Shown in pieces: positions 47,401 through 59,049 of a stretch of 64,000 nucleotides of DNA (positions are counted from its first letter, which is position 1; each line of letters begins with the position of its first letter). A program made the position numbers and the translations under genes. The stretch lies in contig BDSI01000024.1 of assembly GCA_003117195.1 (NCBI GenBank), forward strand, positions 461,237-525,236, in the 5' to 3' direction. This stretch comes from Eudorina sp. 2006-703-Eu-15 (taxonomy: Eukaryota > Chlorophyta > Chlorophyceae > Chlamydomonadales > Volvocaceae). The notes under the pieces are model-generated. The model saw only the letters and a program-made list of their open reading frames with translations, did no database searches and was not told the origin of the DNA.

Positions 47401-50400
47401 TCACCCGCGGGGACTGTGCCGTACGAACGCTGCTCGTACTGGACACGGCCGGCCGACCGGTTGAGGATCAGGGCGCGGGCGTGAAGCCCGAGGTCGCGGC
47501 CTCGCCGGTGCCGGCGGAGACGACCGAACGCGACCGTGGCAGCGGCGGCGGCGGTGGAGGTCGGGGTTGCTGCAACGGCGGCAAGGGCAACGGGACTGGG
47601 GCCAGCGGCGGCGGCGCCGCCGCGACGGCGGCTTCTTCGTGGCCTCGTCGCGAGCTGTTGTGTCTGCTGGCGGCTGTGGAGTCGGGCAGCGAGCACGTGC
47701 TAGCCAGAGCAATCGTGTCGTACTGCGCCAGTGAGTTGCTCGGCGCCGCCGCCATCGGTGCCGTCGGCGGCAATGCCGCCGCCAGGGCCGCCGCCGCCGC
47801 GATCGCGGCCCGGGACGTCCACGTGAGTGACTTCCGCGCCGTACCCGGCCGCGGCGTCGCCTGTACGGCGGAGCTGTCCGCTGGCGCCGTGGCGGCGGTT
47901 CGCGCTGCCCTCGGCGACGCCGCGCCGGCGGCGCTCTCGGCCCAGGCCCTGGGTGCCGACGGTACGGCGACCGTCGCCGTCGCGATCGGCAACGCGGCGT
48001 GGATGGAGGAGCAGGGCTGCGGCCTGGGCCCGGCGGCGCTGGCGTCGCTCCGGCGGCTGGAGGCGCGCGAGGGCTGTACGGTGGTGGCCGTGGCGGCGGG
48101 TGGCCGCCCGTTGGCGCTGGTGGCACTGCGCGACAGCGTTAAGCCCGAGGTGCGCCGTCGCTCCGGACTTTCCGCGAGAGGTGGAACTGAAGCGGCAGCG
48201 GCAGGCTTGGGTTTGGGTTTGGGTTTGAAGCGCTGCACATCGTTGCCAGCCCGGGTATCGTCTTCGCGGCAGGGAGTTGTCGTCGATGCTGTGGTGTGCC
48301 GCTTGCGTGGTTGTGGCGGGTTTCAGAAGGGTGGCTGATTTCGAGCCTGGCAGCCGGGCGGCCTCGAATGTGACGCTGCCCTTCGCCAACCGCTCGTCAG
48401 ACATGTACCTCGCTCAAGCCCTCCGCACCCGCACCTTGCCATCGACCTGGGCGCCTGTCACAGGCCGGCAAGGTGGTTTCGGCGCTGCACCGCATGGGTC
48501 TGGAGGTGTGGATGGCGACAGGCGACTCCAGGTAGGGTCCCGATGTGGTTGCTGGAGTTGGTTGGGGTGAGTATGGGGCGGGGTGTATTGGTAAGTTGCC
48601 ATCCAACAAACAAACCCACAATCCACCACTACCACCGCCGCCACCACCACCACCATCGCCGCCGCCATCACCATGTGAAGGCAGGGCCGGCAGCGCTTCC
48701 TGACCGCCGTAGGACGGTCGTGACCTGCAGGCGGTCTCGGGAATCGCCATCTGGGGTCCCATCCGCAAACCGCGGTCCGGTTCATTCTTACACTCACAGC
48801 CACCAGGCCGCACCGCCGTGGTGTCACTCGTTCATTCTTACCCTCTGTGAAAGCCCCAACACCTTGTGAAAGCCACAACCGTTGCAAACGGAATCAAAGA
48901 GCTGCAAGATTGCACTGTGTCCCGTGATTGCGCTGGGTGCCCTGTGGTTGTGGCTGCGGATCCCACATATGGGTGCCCTGTGGTTGTGGCTGCGGATCCC
49001 ACATATGGGTGCCCTGTGGTTGTGGCTGCGGATCCCACATATGGGTGCCCTGTGGTTGTGGCTGTGGATCCCACATATGGGTGCCCTGTGGTTGTGGCTG
49101 CGGATCCCACATATGGGTGCCCTGTGGTTGTGATTAATTGGTTGTGGTTGTGAATCCCACATAGCTGCGTCGGTCGGTGCACCCTGCTTGGGGGCTGCCT
49201 GCTGCCGCCGTGCGACGTCCGCCGCCCTCCATTGCACTGCACTACACTGCAGGCGGGTGGCGCGCGCAGTGGCTTCGGAGCTGCACATCCCGCCCTCGTG
49301 CGTCCTGTCGGAGGCCACCCCCGCGGCCAAACTGGAGCTGATACGCGACCTGAAGGCCGGCCGCGTGCCCGCCGCCGCCGCCGCCGCGTCCCTGGCCGCC
49401 AAGGGAGATGACGAGGACGACGACGACGACGGCGCGGAGGACGGGCGGCGGGTCACCGCCGGCACGCCGTCGCACGCCGTCGCCGTGCACATCCCCAGCG
49501 GCTGCGTTGCGGCTGAGGAGACCTTGACCGCGCCGCTCCTGGGGACCACCTCCCCGGAGCGTCCCAAGAAGCCGCCGCGGGGAGCGGCTGTCCCGTCGTG
49601 GTGGCCGTGGGCTGGGCGCCGCGCGTCGGGGCCACCGGCGGCTCGGCCGCGCGGGGTCGCGATGGTGGGCGACGGCATCAACGACTCGCCGGCGCTGAGC
49701 GAGGCCGATGTGGGGATCGCCATCGGTGCCGGCACGGACATCGCGGTGGAGGCGGCGAGCGTGGTGCTGATGCGCAGCAACCTGGAGGTGGGGTCTAGAG
49801 TCAGGCAGGGGTCCGATACCGGTCAGGCAGGGGGCCATACCCGCCTGGGGAGGGGGTGCCGACGATGTGGGGGCGGATGGCTGCACCGCACCGAGACGGT
49901 CTTGAGGCCAGCCAGCCTGAAGATTTAAGGGCCGGTCTTGAGGCCAGTCTGAAGGTTTATTAGGGTTCCAAGAGTCGGGAGAAAACGGGGTACACTCGTT
50001 GTGATGGGCTGATGGGGCCGAACCCGATGGACTCCTCCGGACGTTGGAGCGGGCGGCCCCGGGCGTGATGCCGCACCCGACCTCCGACCCAGTGCCCGCG
50101 GCTGGTCATTCGCTCCCGGGAGGGGCCGTGGGGACATCTCAACCGCTTGCCCTCCCGCGGCTGTGCGTCCCCAGCCCGCCCCGCAGCGCAGTTTGCAAAT
50201 GTCTACCAATTTCCTATACCCCAGCCCGCCCCGCTCTGACAGCAGCGCAGCTCCAGTAATGTCCTCCGGTGCCCCGCTCGGTCCCCACCACCCGGGCCCC
50301 CCACCCCGGCGCTCCACCCGACCCCGCCCCGCCCCGCCCCCAGGACGTGGTGGTGGCGCTCGACGTCTCGCGAGCCACCTTCCGCCGCATCCTGCTCAAC

Positions 50401-50580
50401 TTCGTGTGGGCTTACGGCTACAACGCGGCGGCGGTGCCGCTGGCGGCGGGCGCGCTGTGGCCGCTCACACACACGCTGGTGCCGCCCTGGGTGGCGGGTG
50501 CGGCGATGGCGCTCAGCAGTGTCAGTGTGGTGGCGAGCTCGCTGGCGCTCAAGCTGTACCGCCGGCCGCAGATCAAGTGA
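38475..50580 (+). CDS. P1B-1-type Cu+-transporting ATPase (heavy-metal ATPase)
   Basis: It pumps Cu+ across a membrane using ATP. Exons: 38475-38921, 39657-40342, 40864-41527, 42048-42147, 42596-42745, 43169-43265, 43736-43842, 44349-44451, 44948-45140, 45499-45771, 46261-46389, 47073-48149, 48464-48531, 49253-49787, 50344-50580. All phases agree, giving 1621 residues, longer than usual. Residues 1-550 are an unusual N-terminal extension with a Cys cluster ([13 protein letters not shown] near 135-147). Two HMA domains follow (GMTCAAC near 567 and 641), then eight expected membrane helices, the A-domain TGES, CPC near 1044, DKTGT near 1087, [14 protein letters not shown] near 1504, YNAAAVP in helix 7 and MALSS in helix 8; the last two define Cu+ selectivity in this family. 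SEHP is SEHV, and a disordered insert precedes GDGIND. The first two exons rest on composition and phase only. Confidence 0.88.
39061..39100 (+). repeat. Short dispersed repeat with an ACCCGCGGGGTCC core, copy 3 of 3
   Basis: The segment from CGCTGTCACCGATG through the core matches 4027-4083 in a kinase intron 35 kb away. It lies in Cu-ATPase intron 1. Confidence 0.6.
40735..40805 (+). repeat. Dispersed short repeat (SINE/MITE-like), copy C (partial)
   Basis: Only the right part is recognisable: CGGCCCCTCGCATGTCACGC, then CCTGTCCTGCCTGCC and ACACAC. It lies in Cu-ATPase intron 2, between exons 39657-40342 and 40864-41527. Confidence 0.6.
42130..42230 (+). repeat. Minisatellite that triplicates a 5' splice site
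   Basis: Three copies of a 31-34 bp unit, GGTGCAGGAACCGGGTGA plus a GGGGCCGCCG spacer, overlap the end of exon 42048-42147. Each copy carries a GT after AACCGG, at 42148, 42179 and 42213. Only the first keeps the frame into the next exon. Confidence 0.85.
44111..44204. repeat. Near-perfect 44-bp inverted repeat (foldback) in a Cu-ATPase intron
   Basis: The left arm 44111-44154 and right arm 44161-44204 are reverse complements with one mismatch, around a 6-nt loop (TGCAGT). Weaker inverted similarity continues outward on both sides, suggesting a longer foldback element. It lies between exons 43736-43842 and 44349-44451. Confidence 0.95.
46846..46940. repeat. (TGG)n microsatellite
   Basis: About 31 perfect units in the Cu-ATPase intron between exons 46261-46389 and 47073-48149. 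Open frames of pure His, Pro or Gly here are artefacts. Confidence 0.95.
48935..49132. repeat. 36-bp minisatellite
   Basis: About 5.5 nearly identical units (GGGTGCCCTGTGGTTGTGG followed by CTGCGGATCCCACATAT) in the Cu-ATPase intron before exon 49253-49787. One unit has a single change (TGCGG to TGTGG). Confidence 0.95.
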
Positions 50581-53500
50581 ACTGCAGCAGCTCCAGGGGC
50601 CGGCCGCAGCTCTAAGGGGGCGGCCGCAGCACGGGGTTGGTGGTGGAAGAGGCGGATGCGGGGGGAAGGGGTGTTTAAAAAGAAACAGCCCAGACACACC
50701 CGATGCGAGGGGTGAGCGGCAGAGCAGAGCAGAGCTGGGTCACATCCACAGGACAGCCACAGAGGGGGGGGCGCTGCTAGGGGCCCGGGTCGGGCGCGTA
50801 CAGGATCTGACATAGGTAAGGACTCGGATGGCGGACGATGGTGGGTTGCTGTCACGAATCGGGCGCTGCAGGTGCTGCAGGTGTGTGGTGGCGGGTGGTG
50901 CACGATCTGTTCTCGGATCGGGGGTCGGGGGTTGGTGCGGAGAATAAGCCGGGTTGGGGAACCCGGACCTACCACCGGGGCAGGGTGGGGCCGCCTGCAT
51001 GCTGCTACACCGGCTTGCCAACGGTACTTACCGTGCGGCTGCAGAATGAGCTCCAAGCATTGAAACGAAGTACGGGCATGTGACAGGGGGGCGCGGGTGT
51101 TTCGGGGGGGCCGCCTCTGAACGGTCGGTGCGGCGCGTCGCGTAAATCTTGCATGTCGCGGTACAGCGTACAAAGGCATCGAGTTGTGCGGTGCGGAGGA
51201 CTCACAGGGTATAGCCACTGCGTGTTCTGATTTGAGGGAGTTCGCCGATCTGGATGCGCCTCCTGGATGTTTGGTCGCCGGGTGTGGCGGGAGTACAGAT
51301 TTATCAGTGGGCACCTTTTGTGTGGCTCAGCGCACGTGTGCGGGGCCGGGGCCGCGTTTGGCTTCCTTGACGGGTCGGTGCGGGGCAGGGTCCATTCTCA
51401 TGCGCGAGCATATCCACAGATTTAATCCAAAGGTTCGTGAGGCATCATGCGGGCACACGGGTTGTCGGCTTAAGAGGCAAGAGATGGCAGAACAGATTAC
51501 GTTCTGCTGTGCGGGCGTCAAGTCGTGGGTGGAGTTGGTTGTGGGACAGCAGTCAACGTGCTTCAGTGCGAAGATCGAGGGGCAAGACGATGTAAGGGGT
51601 GGCGGGGCTGAAAAGAGAATATCATATGACGGGGGAGGGCTGGGCGTTGCGGCTGGGCGGCAAGGTTTGGTTCTGTGCGGTGGCGGAAGTGCAGAAGGAA
51701 AGTGTCGCCCGAACCTTCCAACGTTGTCGGTCTGTGGGGTCCTGGAGAGGGATCAAGCCGGATCAGGAAAGGCGGCTCGACCTTTTCATGTGGTCTTTTT
51801 ATGTGTGCGCAACCGTGTTGGGGGGGGATGGTCCCACTGTCTGAATCTTTGGAGAAAGAAGTTGTGTGTGTGTGTGTGTGTGTGTGTAGCGAGAAGCCCA
51901 GCCAAACGCTTCAGGCCCATGAAGTCATATGTGGGGGAGGGTAGTTGCGGGTCCCTCCCAGTCATGTGTGTGTGTGTGTTGTGGGGGAGGGAGCGACGAG
52001 ACGTGGTGTCTGTTGGGTGCCTTGCGCGCAGTGGGGGGCATCCGCTCCCCGATAAAAAAACATCCACCTCGCGCTCACTGGTTGTGCCGAGGGCCGCGTC
52101 GTTCACATCACCAACATCGCCCCGGTCGGGCGGGGATGCCGTGCAGCGCGTTGCGTAGCGGCGGCGTTGCGCGGCCCAGTCGTTGTGCCGTCCCGTCAGC
52201 GGGGCATCCCCTGCATCACAAGTATAACCGTCTCTGTAGGCGCCAGAGGCCAGACCCGACGAGGAGGGCCGAGTCCTTTTCCGTTTCATAGGCGTCAACG
52301 CATCGTTGTAGGCGAACAGCCAACCGGACCAGGGCTCCATGCAAGCTTGCTTCCGTGGCGTGGCCTTCACCGCACATTCTACGGTCCGTTCCTGTGCTGC
52401 TGGTTGGCCGGTTACGGCCTGTTAATCTGGTTCGTGGTTGGCTAAACTGCTGTCCACTTGTCCAGCTGTTTAACCTGAGGCTTCACGGGTGGCGTGGTGT
52501 GGTGTGGGGCGGGGCGGGGTGGTGCGCACGAGGGCAGCCCCCAGCCCGCATGTCCCTATTCATCCTGGTCGATGTACGGCCTTGTCGTACTGAGCTGCAA
52601 CGGCATTCCTAGGAGATGGCGGACAGTTATCCCAGTCATCCACGTATCCCGCCACCCGGAGTCTCCCCGGGGGAGGGGCTGCGTGCTGCTCTGTCCTGCA
52701 GAGTGCTGCTTTAATGATAACAGCGATAGTGTTATCACGCATGGCAAGCCCTGGCGTGGATGAAGGGCGCAGGGGCGGTGAGGCTGCCACCGGCACATCC
52801 TCGGGCGTTTCAATACAAGCGGTGGCCCGGCACAGCCGATGTCCGGTCGCATCATGCACAGCTTGGGGCCCAGGGAGGGGGGGGGCGGGTCAAAGCCTGC
52901 AGCACTGCCCCAGGATGTCATCTTGCTGGATGTCACCTCTAGGCGCGTCCGTTCAGCACGGGGCGGAGGGGTGCACCGCACCGGACTGCACCTCACCCGC
53001 TCGTGGTTTGGTAAGCACCAAGCAGCCGCGGGGCCGTTGTGAGGTCGTGGTGGGGGCGGAGGGGTGCACCGACCTCCGTCGCCTTCCCTGCTCTCGTGGA
53101 ATGACAGGATGCCCGTGACGACGTGTACTGAAACCCGCAGGTCGCGGCACCTTCATTTCGCGTGGCTCGGAAAAACTGCATTTGACAACAAGGACTCGCC
53201 TGGCCTGGTTCTGGAAACGCAGCTCGCCGGTCCTCCTGGCCTGCTTTCCCCCTTTTTCCCCCGTCGGCGCCTGACCATTGTCCTGACCCCCCGCCCCTAG
53301 ATCAGCATACCAGGCCGTCGCCCGGTCATCTGGCCGCGGCAAGCCCTGGCCGGCGGTCACGGCTGTAACTGGCCATGCTGCAGCGGCTGCAGCCACTGCA
53401 GGCCACTGCACGTGCGACAGTGTCTCCCGCCCTGGACGTATCCGTCCTGTGCACTTGGGCGCATGATGCGTCCATGTCGACCGCCTCGGGATTGCAGACG

Positions 53501-54153
53501 GGCATCGCGATGTCTGGCTATCTGCTTGTGAAGCTCCGCTGACCAGGCGTTCCCGAGATTCAGGCCGCAACCTCCAAGTTGTGCAACTTACCCTACTATT
53601 GCGTGTCTTGGTGTGATAGCTGGACTAGCCCATAGTCCAACATACAGTATTGGACTATGCGACCTGCGTGCTATCTCTGCATTAATTGATTGCCCGTGCT
53701 TCACGAGCCAGTGTTCTCTAGGAGCCCGGTCTTTCACTCTAGTTCCAGCTTGTTCTTACAGTGAGCGGTTGGCGCTACTAAGGCTAACCGAAAATAGCTC
53801 GGGGCCCAACTGCTGAATCCTCTATGGTGTAGAGTTTTGTAGTATGTCGCTGATAAATGACACAGCTCGGGTTTTGTAGTGCGGCTTTGCATAATGCTGA
53901 AGAAAAGCAAGCCCATTGAGGCAGCATCGCGAACTGATTGAACAAGTCAGGGAATACTTGCATGAAGAGTGTGAGTGCGACCACATACGCGTCTTGGCCT
54001 TCTCGACTCAGGCCTGCAGCTGTCGTTTACAGCCGTCGCCGGAACCTACGACCGAAACCAAACCTCGGCTGTGGCCAATCCACCACGGGGAAACTACTAT
54101 CCGAATCGCTGGAGTCGGCGGGGTGCCGCGAGCGCGCCGCCGTCTTCAGCGTC
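50581..54153. other. No recognised gene between the Cu-ATPase and the transporter
   Basis: The left part is probably the Cu-ATPase 3' UTR; a TGTAA at 51591-51595, about 1 kb after the stop, could be its poly(A) signal. The 324-codon plus frame at 51184-52158 is Gly/Cys/Val-rich, runs through a microsatellite and shows no domain. A minus frame at 52950-53570 is likewise unrecognised. The part from about 53600 on is AT-richer and may hold the transporter promoter. Confidence 0.4.
51863..51887. repeat. (TG)n microsatellite
   Basis: About twelve uninterrupted TG units. A shorter TG tract follows near 51965-51980. Confidence 0.9.
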
Positions 54154-57100
54154 ATGGCGTTCGGCATCGACAAGCGCAGTCCGCCGGAGAGGCGCCACCC
54201 ATGGGACACCCCGCTTGTTCGGGCTCTTCTGCTAGCCCAGGGCCTGTCTCTGCTGCTGTGCGTCATGGGTGAGAGTGGCGGGGTTTGGGGTTTGGGTTGT
54301 CGGCGCGGGCAGTCGTCCGGGGGGCCAAAGGGGGGGGGGGACCGGGGCGGTCGGGGGTTTCACGTGACGTGTACTCGCACGACCCTGTGTCACGACCCTG
54401 TGTCACGACCCTGTGTCACGACCCTGTGCCACGAACCTGTGTCACGACAGTGTTTACGCTTCCTGATGCCCCTGGGTAGTTTGAATTCGTTTGAATTCGT
54501 TGCGGCGCGCCGTCGCGGGGACGGTCCCTAACTGCCCTCGGAGGGTGGCCACCCATAGCTTGCCCTACGGTAACCTCCCATCAAAGTGACCCTAGGGGTC
54601 CTCTGTAACCCAGGGGACCTATGCAACAAAACCAACTTGTCCCTGCTCCCCCTCCCCTCCCCACGCCTGCTGTATGTGCGCCGTCGCCCTCAGGCACCAC
54701 CTCCGGCCTTCTCGCAGCGCACGGCGTCAACATGCCCACCACGCAGGCTTTCTTCAACTACCTGCTGTTGGGCCTTACCTGCGGTGCCTTCCACTTGTAC
54801 AAGCGCGGTGAGGGGGTGGGTGGGTGGAAGAGTGGAGTGCCGCCTCCTACGTCGGGTCCGTTTAGAGCGTCACGACATGGTGGGCACACCACTCTCATGT
54901 GCACCCGGTGGCCTCTCGGAGGGCGGCGGGGCCACACGAGCAGGGCATGCGACCCGACCTGTTGCCAACCGACGGGAGGGAAGGGGGCGGGAGTCCTGCA
55001 CCGCAGGTCAGTCAGTGCGCCCGATGCCGCCCCTGTGTGCGGCGCTTCCCGCTACCGGGACCCAAGAGAAGCCCCCGGGACTTCATAAGAAGCCCCCGGG
55101 ACTTCATAAGAAGCTCCGGGACTTCATAAGAAACTCCGGGACTTCATAAGAAACTCCGGGACTTCATAAGAAACTCCGGGACTTCATAAGAAACTCCGGG
55201 ACTTCATAAGAAACTCCGGGGCTTCATAAGAAACTCCGGGACTTGGAGAAACGCCGGGACTGAAAAGAAACTCGGGGACACTCAAGGGAGAGTCCGGGCT
55301 TAGCGAGAGCTGCCCGTCCGCACCCCTTTCGGGCCTAAGACACACGACGCGCCGCCGGACCCCATCAGGCCGCGCCAGCCCCACCCCACCCCACCCCACC
55401 CCACCCCATCCCACCCCACCTCGCACCTCACCCCACCTCGCACCTCACCCTTTCGAGGGCCGCCTCGCAACGGCCGACCCGATGACCGAATTGCGGCGCA
55501 GGGCACCCGACCCGCTGCGGCCCTGTTGTGACCCTCCGAGAAGCGAAAAGCACCTCCTACCTGCAAACGCTGCAAGCCGATGTGATGTGTCCACCGACCT
55601 CGAGGATCACTCCCGGACTGCCACACTGTCCCCGCCCGCCTGCTCACTGCGCTCCCCACACATCCCCCGACTGCCCCTCGCTCCTGGGCCTCGGCTCCTC
55701 CTGGGTTGTCGACCGCCCACCGTCGCCCCAGGTCCCAAGCTCAGCAACCCCTGGTACCTCTATCTGCTGCTGGCGGTGATGGACGTGGAGGCCAACTTCC
55801 TGGTCACCAAGGTGGGGTCGCTGGGGGCTGGGGACTGGGCAGGGTTAGAGGGTTTGCTTAGGGAACCACCAGCTTCCTGGACTGCTTGGGGGGAGGTTTG
55901 TGTTCGGCAAAGCCGGGGGCTGCCGGCGCAGCTGGGCTCTGCTGAGATTTGTCACCGGCGGCGTCGTCGAACCCACCTGTGGTCACAGCCAGCGGGGTCG
56001 CAGCTGTAGACTGACCCAACCCGACCCAACCCGGCCCGACCCGACCGTAACCACACGCCGTGTCGCGGCCTCTCTGCGATCAAGCCGCCCCCAGCCCGGC
56101 CGCTGCGGCGCTGCCCCACTGCACGTCGCTGCCTGCCATCCGGGCCGGCCGTTCCTTCAGCTCGCTGACCTCCCTCCCTCTCCCCTCGCGCCGCCCCTCT
56201 GCCCCTCCTTTTCCCCCCGCGCCGCCCTTCCGTCTCCCGCCGGCCCCCCGTCGGCCCCCCCTCCCCGCGGCCCCCACCCCAACCCCCCAGGCCTACCAGT
56301 ACACCTCCGTCACCTCAGTGACGCTGCTGGACTGCTTCACCATCCCTTCCGTCATGGCGCTTTCGGCCCTCTTCCTGAGGGCCCGCTTCCTGCCGTGGCA
56401 CTACGGGGGGGCGCTGCTGTGCATCTTCGGCCTGGGGCTGCTGGTGGTCACGGACGGCGCCTCCACAACGGGCGGCCCGGACCCGGTGCTCGGAGACGCG
56501 TTGGTGCTGATGGTGGGTGGGTTTTAGCATTGGTGGGTTTTAGCATTGGTGGGTTTTAGCATGGGTGGGTTTTAGGATTGGTGGATTTTGGTGTCGGGTG
56601 GATTTTAAGGTTGGGGTACATGTCTGCACGTGTGCGCAATTGCGCATGTGTTGCGAGGAAGACCGCGCTCGACCCAAAATTCGTTTTGTGTTTAGAGAAG
56701 AGACCCGCCGGTGTGGGTGTCAGGGGCTGCCACATCCGGGGATGCGAACGCCATGGGTGCCCGGTTCCGGTTCCGGTTCCGTTACGCTGGTGGCCCCAAC
56801 CCGTGCGCCCGTCCGCCCGTCCGCCCGCCCGCCCGCCCCAGGGGTCGGTGCTGTACGCCTGCAGCAACGTGGCCCAGGAGCGGCTGCTGCTCGGCGCCAC
56901 ACCGGTTTCGGAGCTGCTGGCGTCCGTGGGGACGTTCGGCGCGATCATCGGCGGCGTGCAGGTGCGGCTGGCAACCCGGCATGCCCGCTAGCTTCAGACA
57001 CACACACATATGTAAATACACGCCCGGTAAAGCACGGCAGAGTACGGTAAAGCACGGCAGAGTACGACAAAGTACACAAAGTACGGCAGAGTCCTTTGTT

Positions 57101-58771
57101 GATTGTCTGCCGGTCCGGCACCGGTCGGTACCTGGGGTGAGAGGAGCCCCTCAGTCCCTGCGTCCCAGGGCAACGGGGAAGACCCAAGAAACCCATAATC
57201 GCCAGGGAGGACGCACGCATCTGCCGTCATGGTGAAGTATGTACGTACGGTAGCACGTGGTCCGGCTTGGCAGCGCCCATGGGCGGGTTCGTTGTTATCG
57301 GTGCCTGGTTCGCGGCCGGCCGGTGGTCTTTTGCGGTGGTCATCATGCATCGCGCGACGCATCAAGACTGCTTCTGTCACACAAAACACGGTACAACGAG
57401 ATGTATGATACATGTACGTCATGCTGTACATATCTAGCGCATCGAACGTGTGGCCAATCCTATTCATTGCCGCGCTTGTTTTCAAACCCGTGCCCCCAAT
57501 CTGCCTGCCGTCCCCCCCCAACCCGCCCCGACCCGCCGCTCCCCGCCCCGACCGGCCGCTCCCCGCCCCGACCGGCCGCTCCCCGCCCCGACCGGCCGCT
57601 CCCCGCCCCGACCCGCCCCGACCCGCCCCGACCGGCCGCTCCCCGCCCCGACCGGCCGCTCCCCGCCCCGACCCGCCCCGACCCGCCCCGACCGGCCGCT
57701 CCCCGCCCCGACCGGCCGCTCCCCGCCCCGACCGGCCGCTCCCCGCCCCGACCGGGGCCGCCGCCTCCTACCTCTCAGGCGGCCCTGTTAGAGCGCGGCG
57801 CCTGGCTGACAGCCGACTGGAGCGACCCATGGGCCGTGGCGCTGCCGCTGGCGGGCTTCTCCCTCGCCCTCTACTCGTTCGCGCTGCTGCTGCCGCTGGT
57901 GCTGGTGTGGAGCGGCGCCACGGTGCTCAACCTCTCCCTGCTCACCAGCGACGTGTGGGCGGCGGGCGCGCGCGTCGTCTTCTTCGGCGGCTTCGGCGGC
58001 ACCGCAGGCTGGTTCGTGGTGTCGCTGGTGTGCGAGGCGGCGGGTCTCGTACTGTACGGCCGCGCAGGACAGACGCACCCCCACCCCGCGGGCCCCGGGA
58101 TGGGATCAGCGGCGGCGGCGGCGGCGCCCCGGACAGCTGGCGTCACCGCGGCCGGCGGTGGCGGCGGCGGCGGCGGCGGCGTGCTGCCGTACCAACGGAT
58201 CTCGTCGATGGGGGACGAGGGCGAGGGCGAGGGCGATCTAACGGATGTTGAGCACGGGCGCCGCTTTCTTGACACTACAGCGGCGGCGGCGGTGGGCACA
58301 AGCGCGGGGACGGCACCAGGTGTCGGGGCTGGGGCGGGGGCTCGTTTGGGCCGCGAGGCGCGCTGTGGGGACGGCAGCAGGGCGCGGCCCGCGGGGCCGG
58401 GGGACGACGACGACGATCCGGTGGCGGCGCGGGGCAACGCGGAGGGTGGTGCGGCGGGGAGGGCGGCGGGGGGCATCCTGGGGACGCTTCTCGGGGGGCC
58501 CGCCGGCGGGGGACGGGTGTACGGCGTCGAGGCCAGTGCCGAGGAGAGCCGGCGGCTCGTGGACGGTGGCGGCAGGGGGGAGCTGCGATTGTCGTCGTCG
58601 TCGTCGTCGTCGCCGTCCGGTCCAGGGGTGTCAGGAGAGGGCAAGCGGGACGCGGGCGGTCCAGGGGGCCGGTGCTGTTCGGCGGATGATGAGGCGGCGG
58701 GGAGCTCCAGGGAGGGGTTGGTGGTGGGCCGGAAGGGCCAGGGGGACGAGCCGCAGGACGCTGACGCCTAG
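54154..58771 (+). CDS. SLC35F1/F2/F6-type drug/metabolite transporter
   Basis: This is a multi-span membrane protein of the DMT superfamily; the substrate is not predictable from sequence. Exons: 54154-54268, 54694-54807, 55732-55811, 56291-56512, 56842-56961, 57779-58771. All phases agree, giving 547 residues. Segments compatible with about ten membrane helices run from ALLLAQGLSLLLCVMG in exon 1 to FVVSLVCEAAGLVLYG in exon 6. The diagnostic SLC35F stretch spans the exon 3/4 join (EANFLVTK, then AYQYTSVTSVTLLDCFTIP), followed by ALLCIFGLGLLVVTDG and SVLYACSNVAQE. After residue 320 there is a Gly/Ala/acidic, probably cytosolic tail of over 200 residues, unusual for the family. The frame is open upstream to an in-frame ATG at 53962, so an N-terminal extension is possible; I chose ATG 54154 because helix 1 follows closely. 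Confidence 0.85.
54374..54455. repeat. 13-bp tandem repeat (CACGACCCTGTGT)
   Basis: About six units, the last two diverged, in the first intron of the transporter gene. Confidence 0.9.
55068..55250. repeat. 20-bp tandem repeat (AAGAAACTCCGGGACTTCAT)
   Basis: About nine units in intron 2 of the transporter gene. The first two are 21-bp variants with AAGAAGCCCCC, and the array decays on the right. Confidence 0.95.
57531..57760. repeat. 20-bp GC-rich minisatellite (CCCCGACCGGCCGCTCCCCG)
   Basis: About 11 units, some replaced by a 10-bp half unit (CCCCGACCCG), immediately before the CTCAG acceptor of the last transporter exon. All three frames are open through it and give Pro/Arg repeats. Confidence 0.95.
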
Positions 58772-58965
58772 CCCCATGGAGTCTGTCGCTGCGGTGAGTG
58801 AAGTGACGCTGGTTGGCTGCGGGCGAGAGGCAGGGGAGGGGAGCTTGGGGAGCTGGGTGGCGTGGGGCGCTTGATTGGCTGCCCGGTGCCGCCGGCCGGG
58901 GTGGGGATATATATCCGGTCATCAGCCCACTGGCGGCGAACACGTGCTGAACTGATGATGCGCTC

Positions 58966-59010
58966 CTGGTGGTGGTGGTGGTGGTGGTGGTGGTGGTGGT
59001 GGTGGTGGTG
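58966..59010. repeat. (TGG)n microsatellite
   Basis: About 15 perfect units, 195 bp after the transporter stop codon, probably in its 3' UTR. Confidence 0.95.
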
Positions 59011-59049
59011 GATTATTGCGGATTGCTGCCTGCAGTGCGCCCTTCAAGC

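Noticed and set aside
51184..52158. 324-codon plus-strand open frame
   Set aside because: It runs through a (TG)n tract as a Cys/Val repeat, has no domain, and its start is not supported; more likely Cu-ATPase 3' UTR or intergenic.
57257..57778. 5' part of the open frame that runs into the last transporter exon
   Set aside because: It is a GC-rich minisatellite translated as Pro/Arg repeats, and a clear CTCAG acceptor at 57778 joins in phase to exon 56842-56961.
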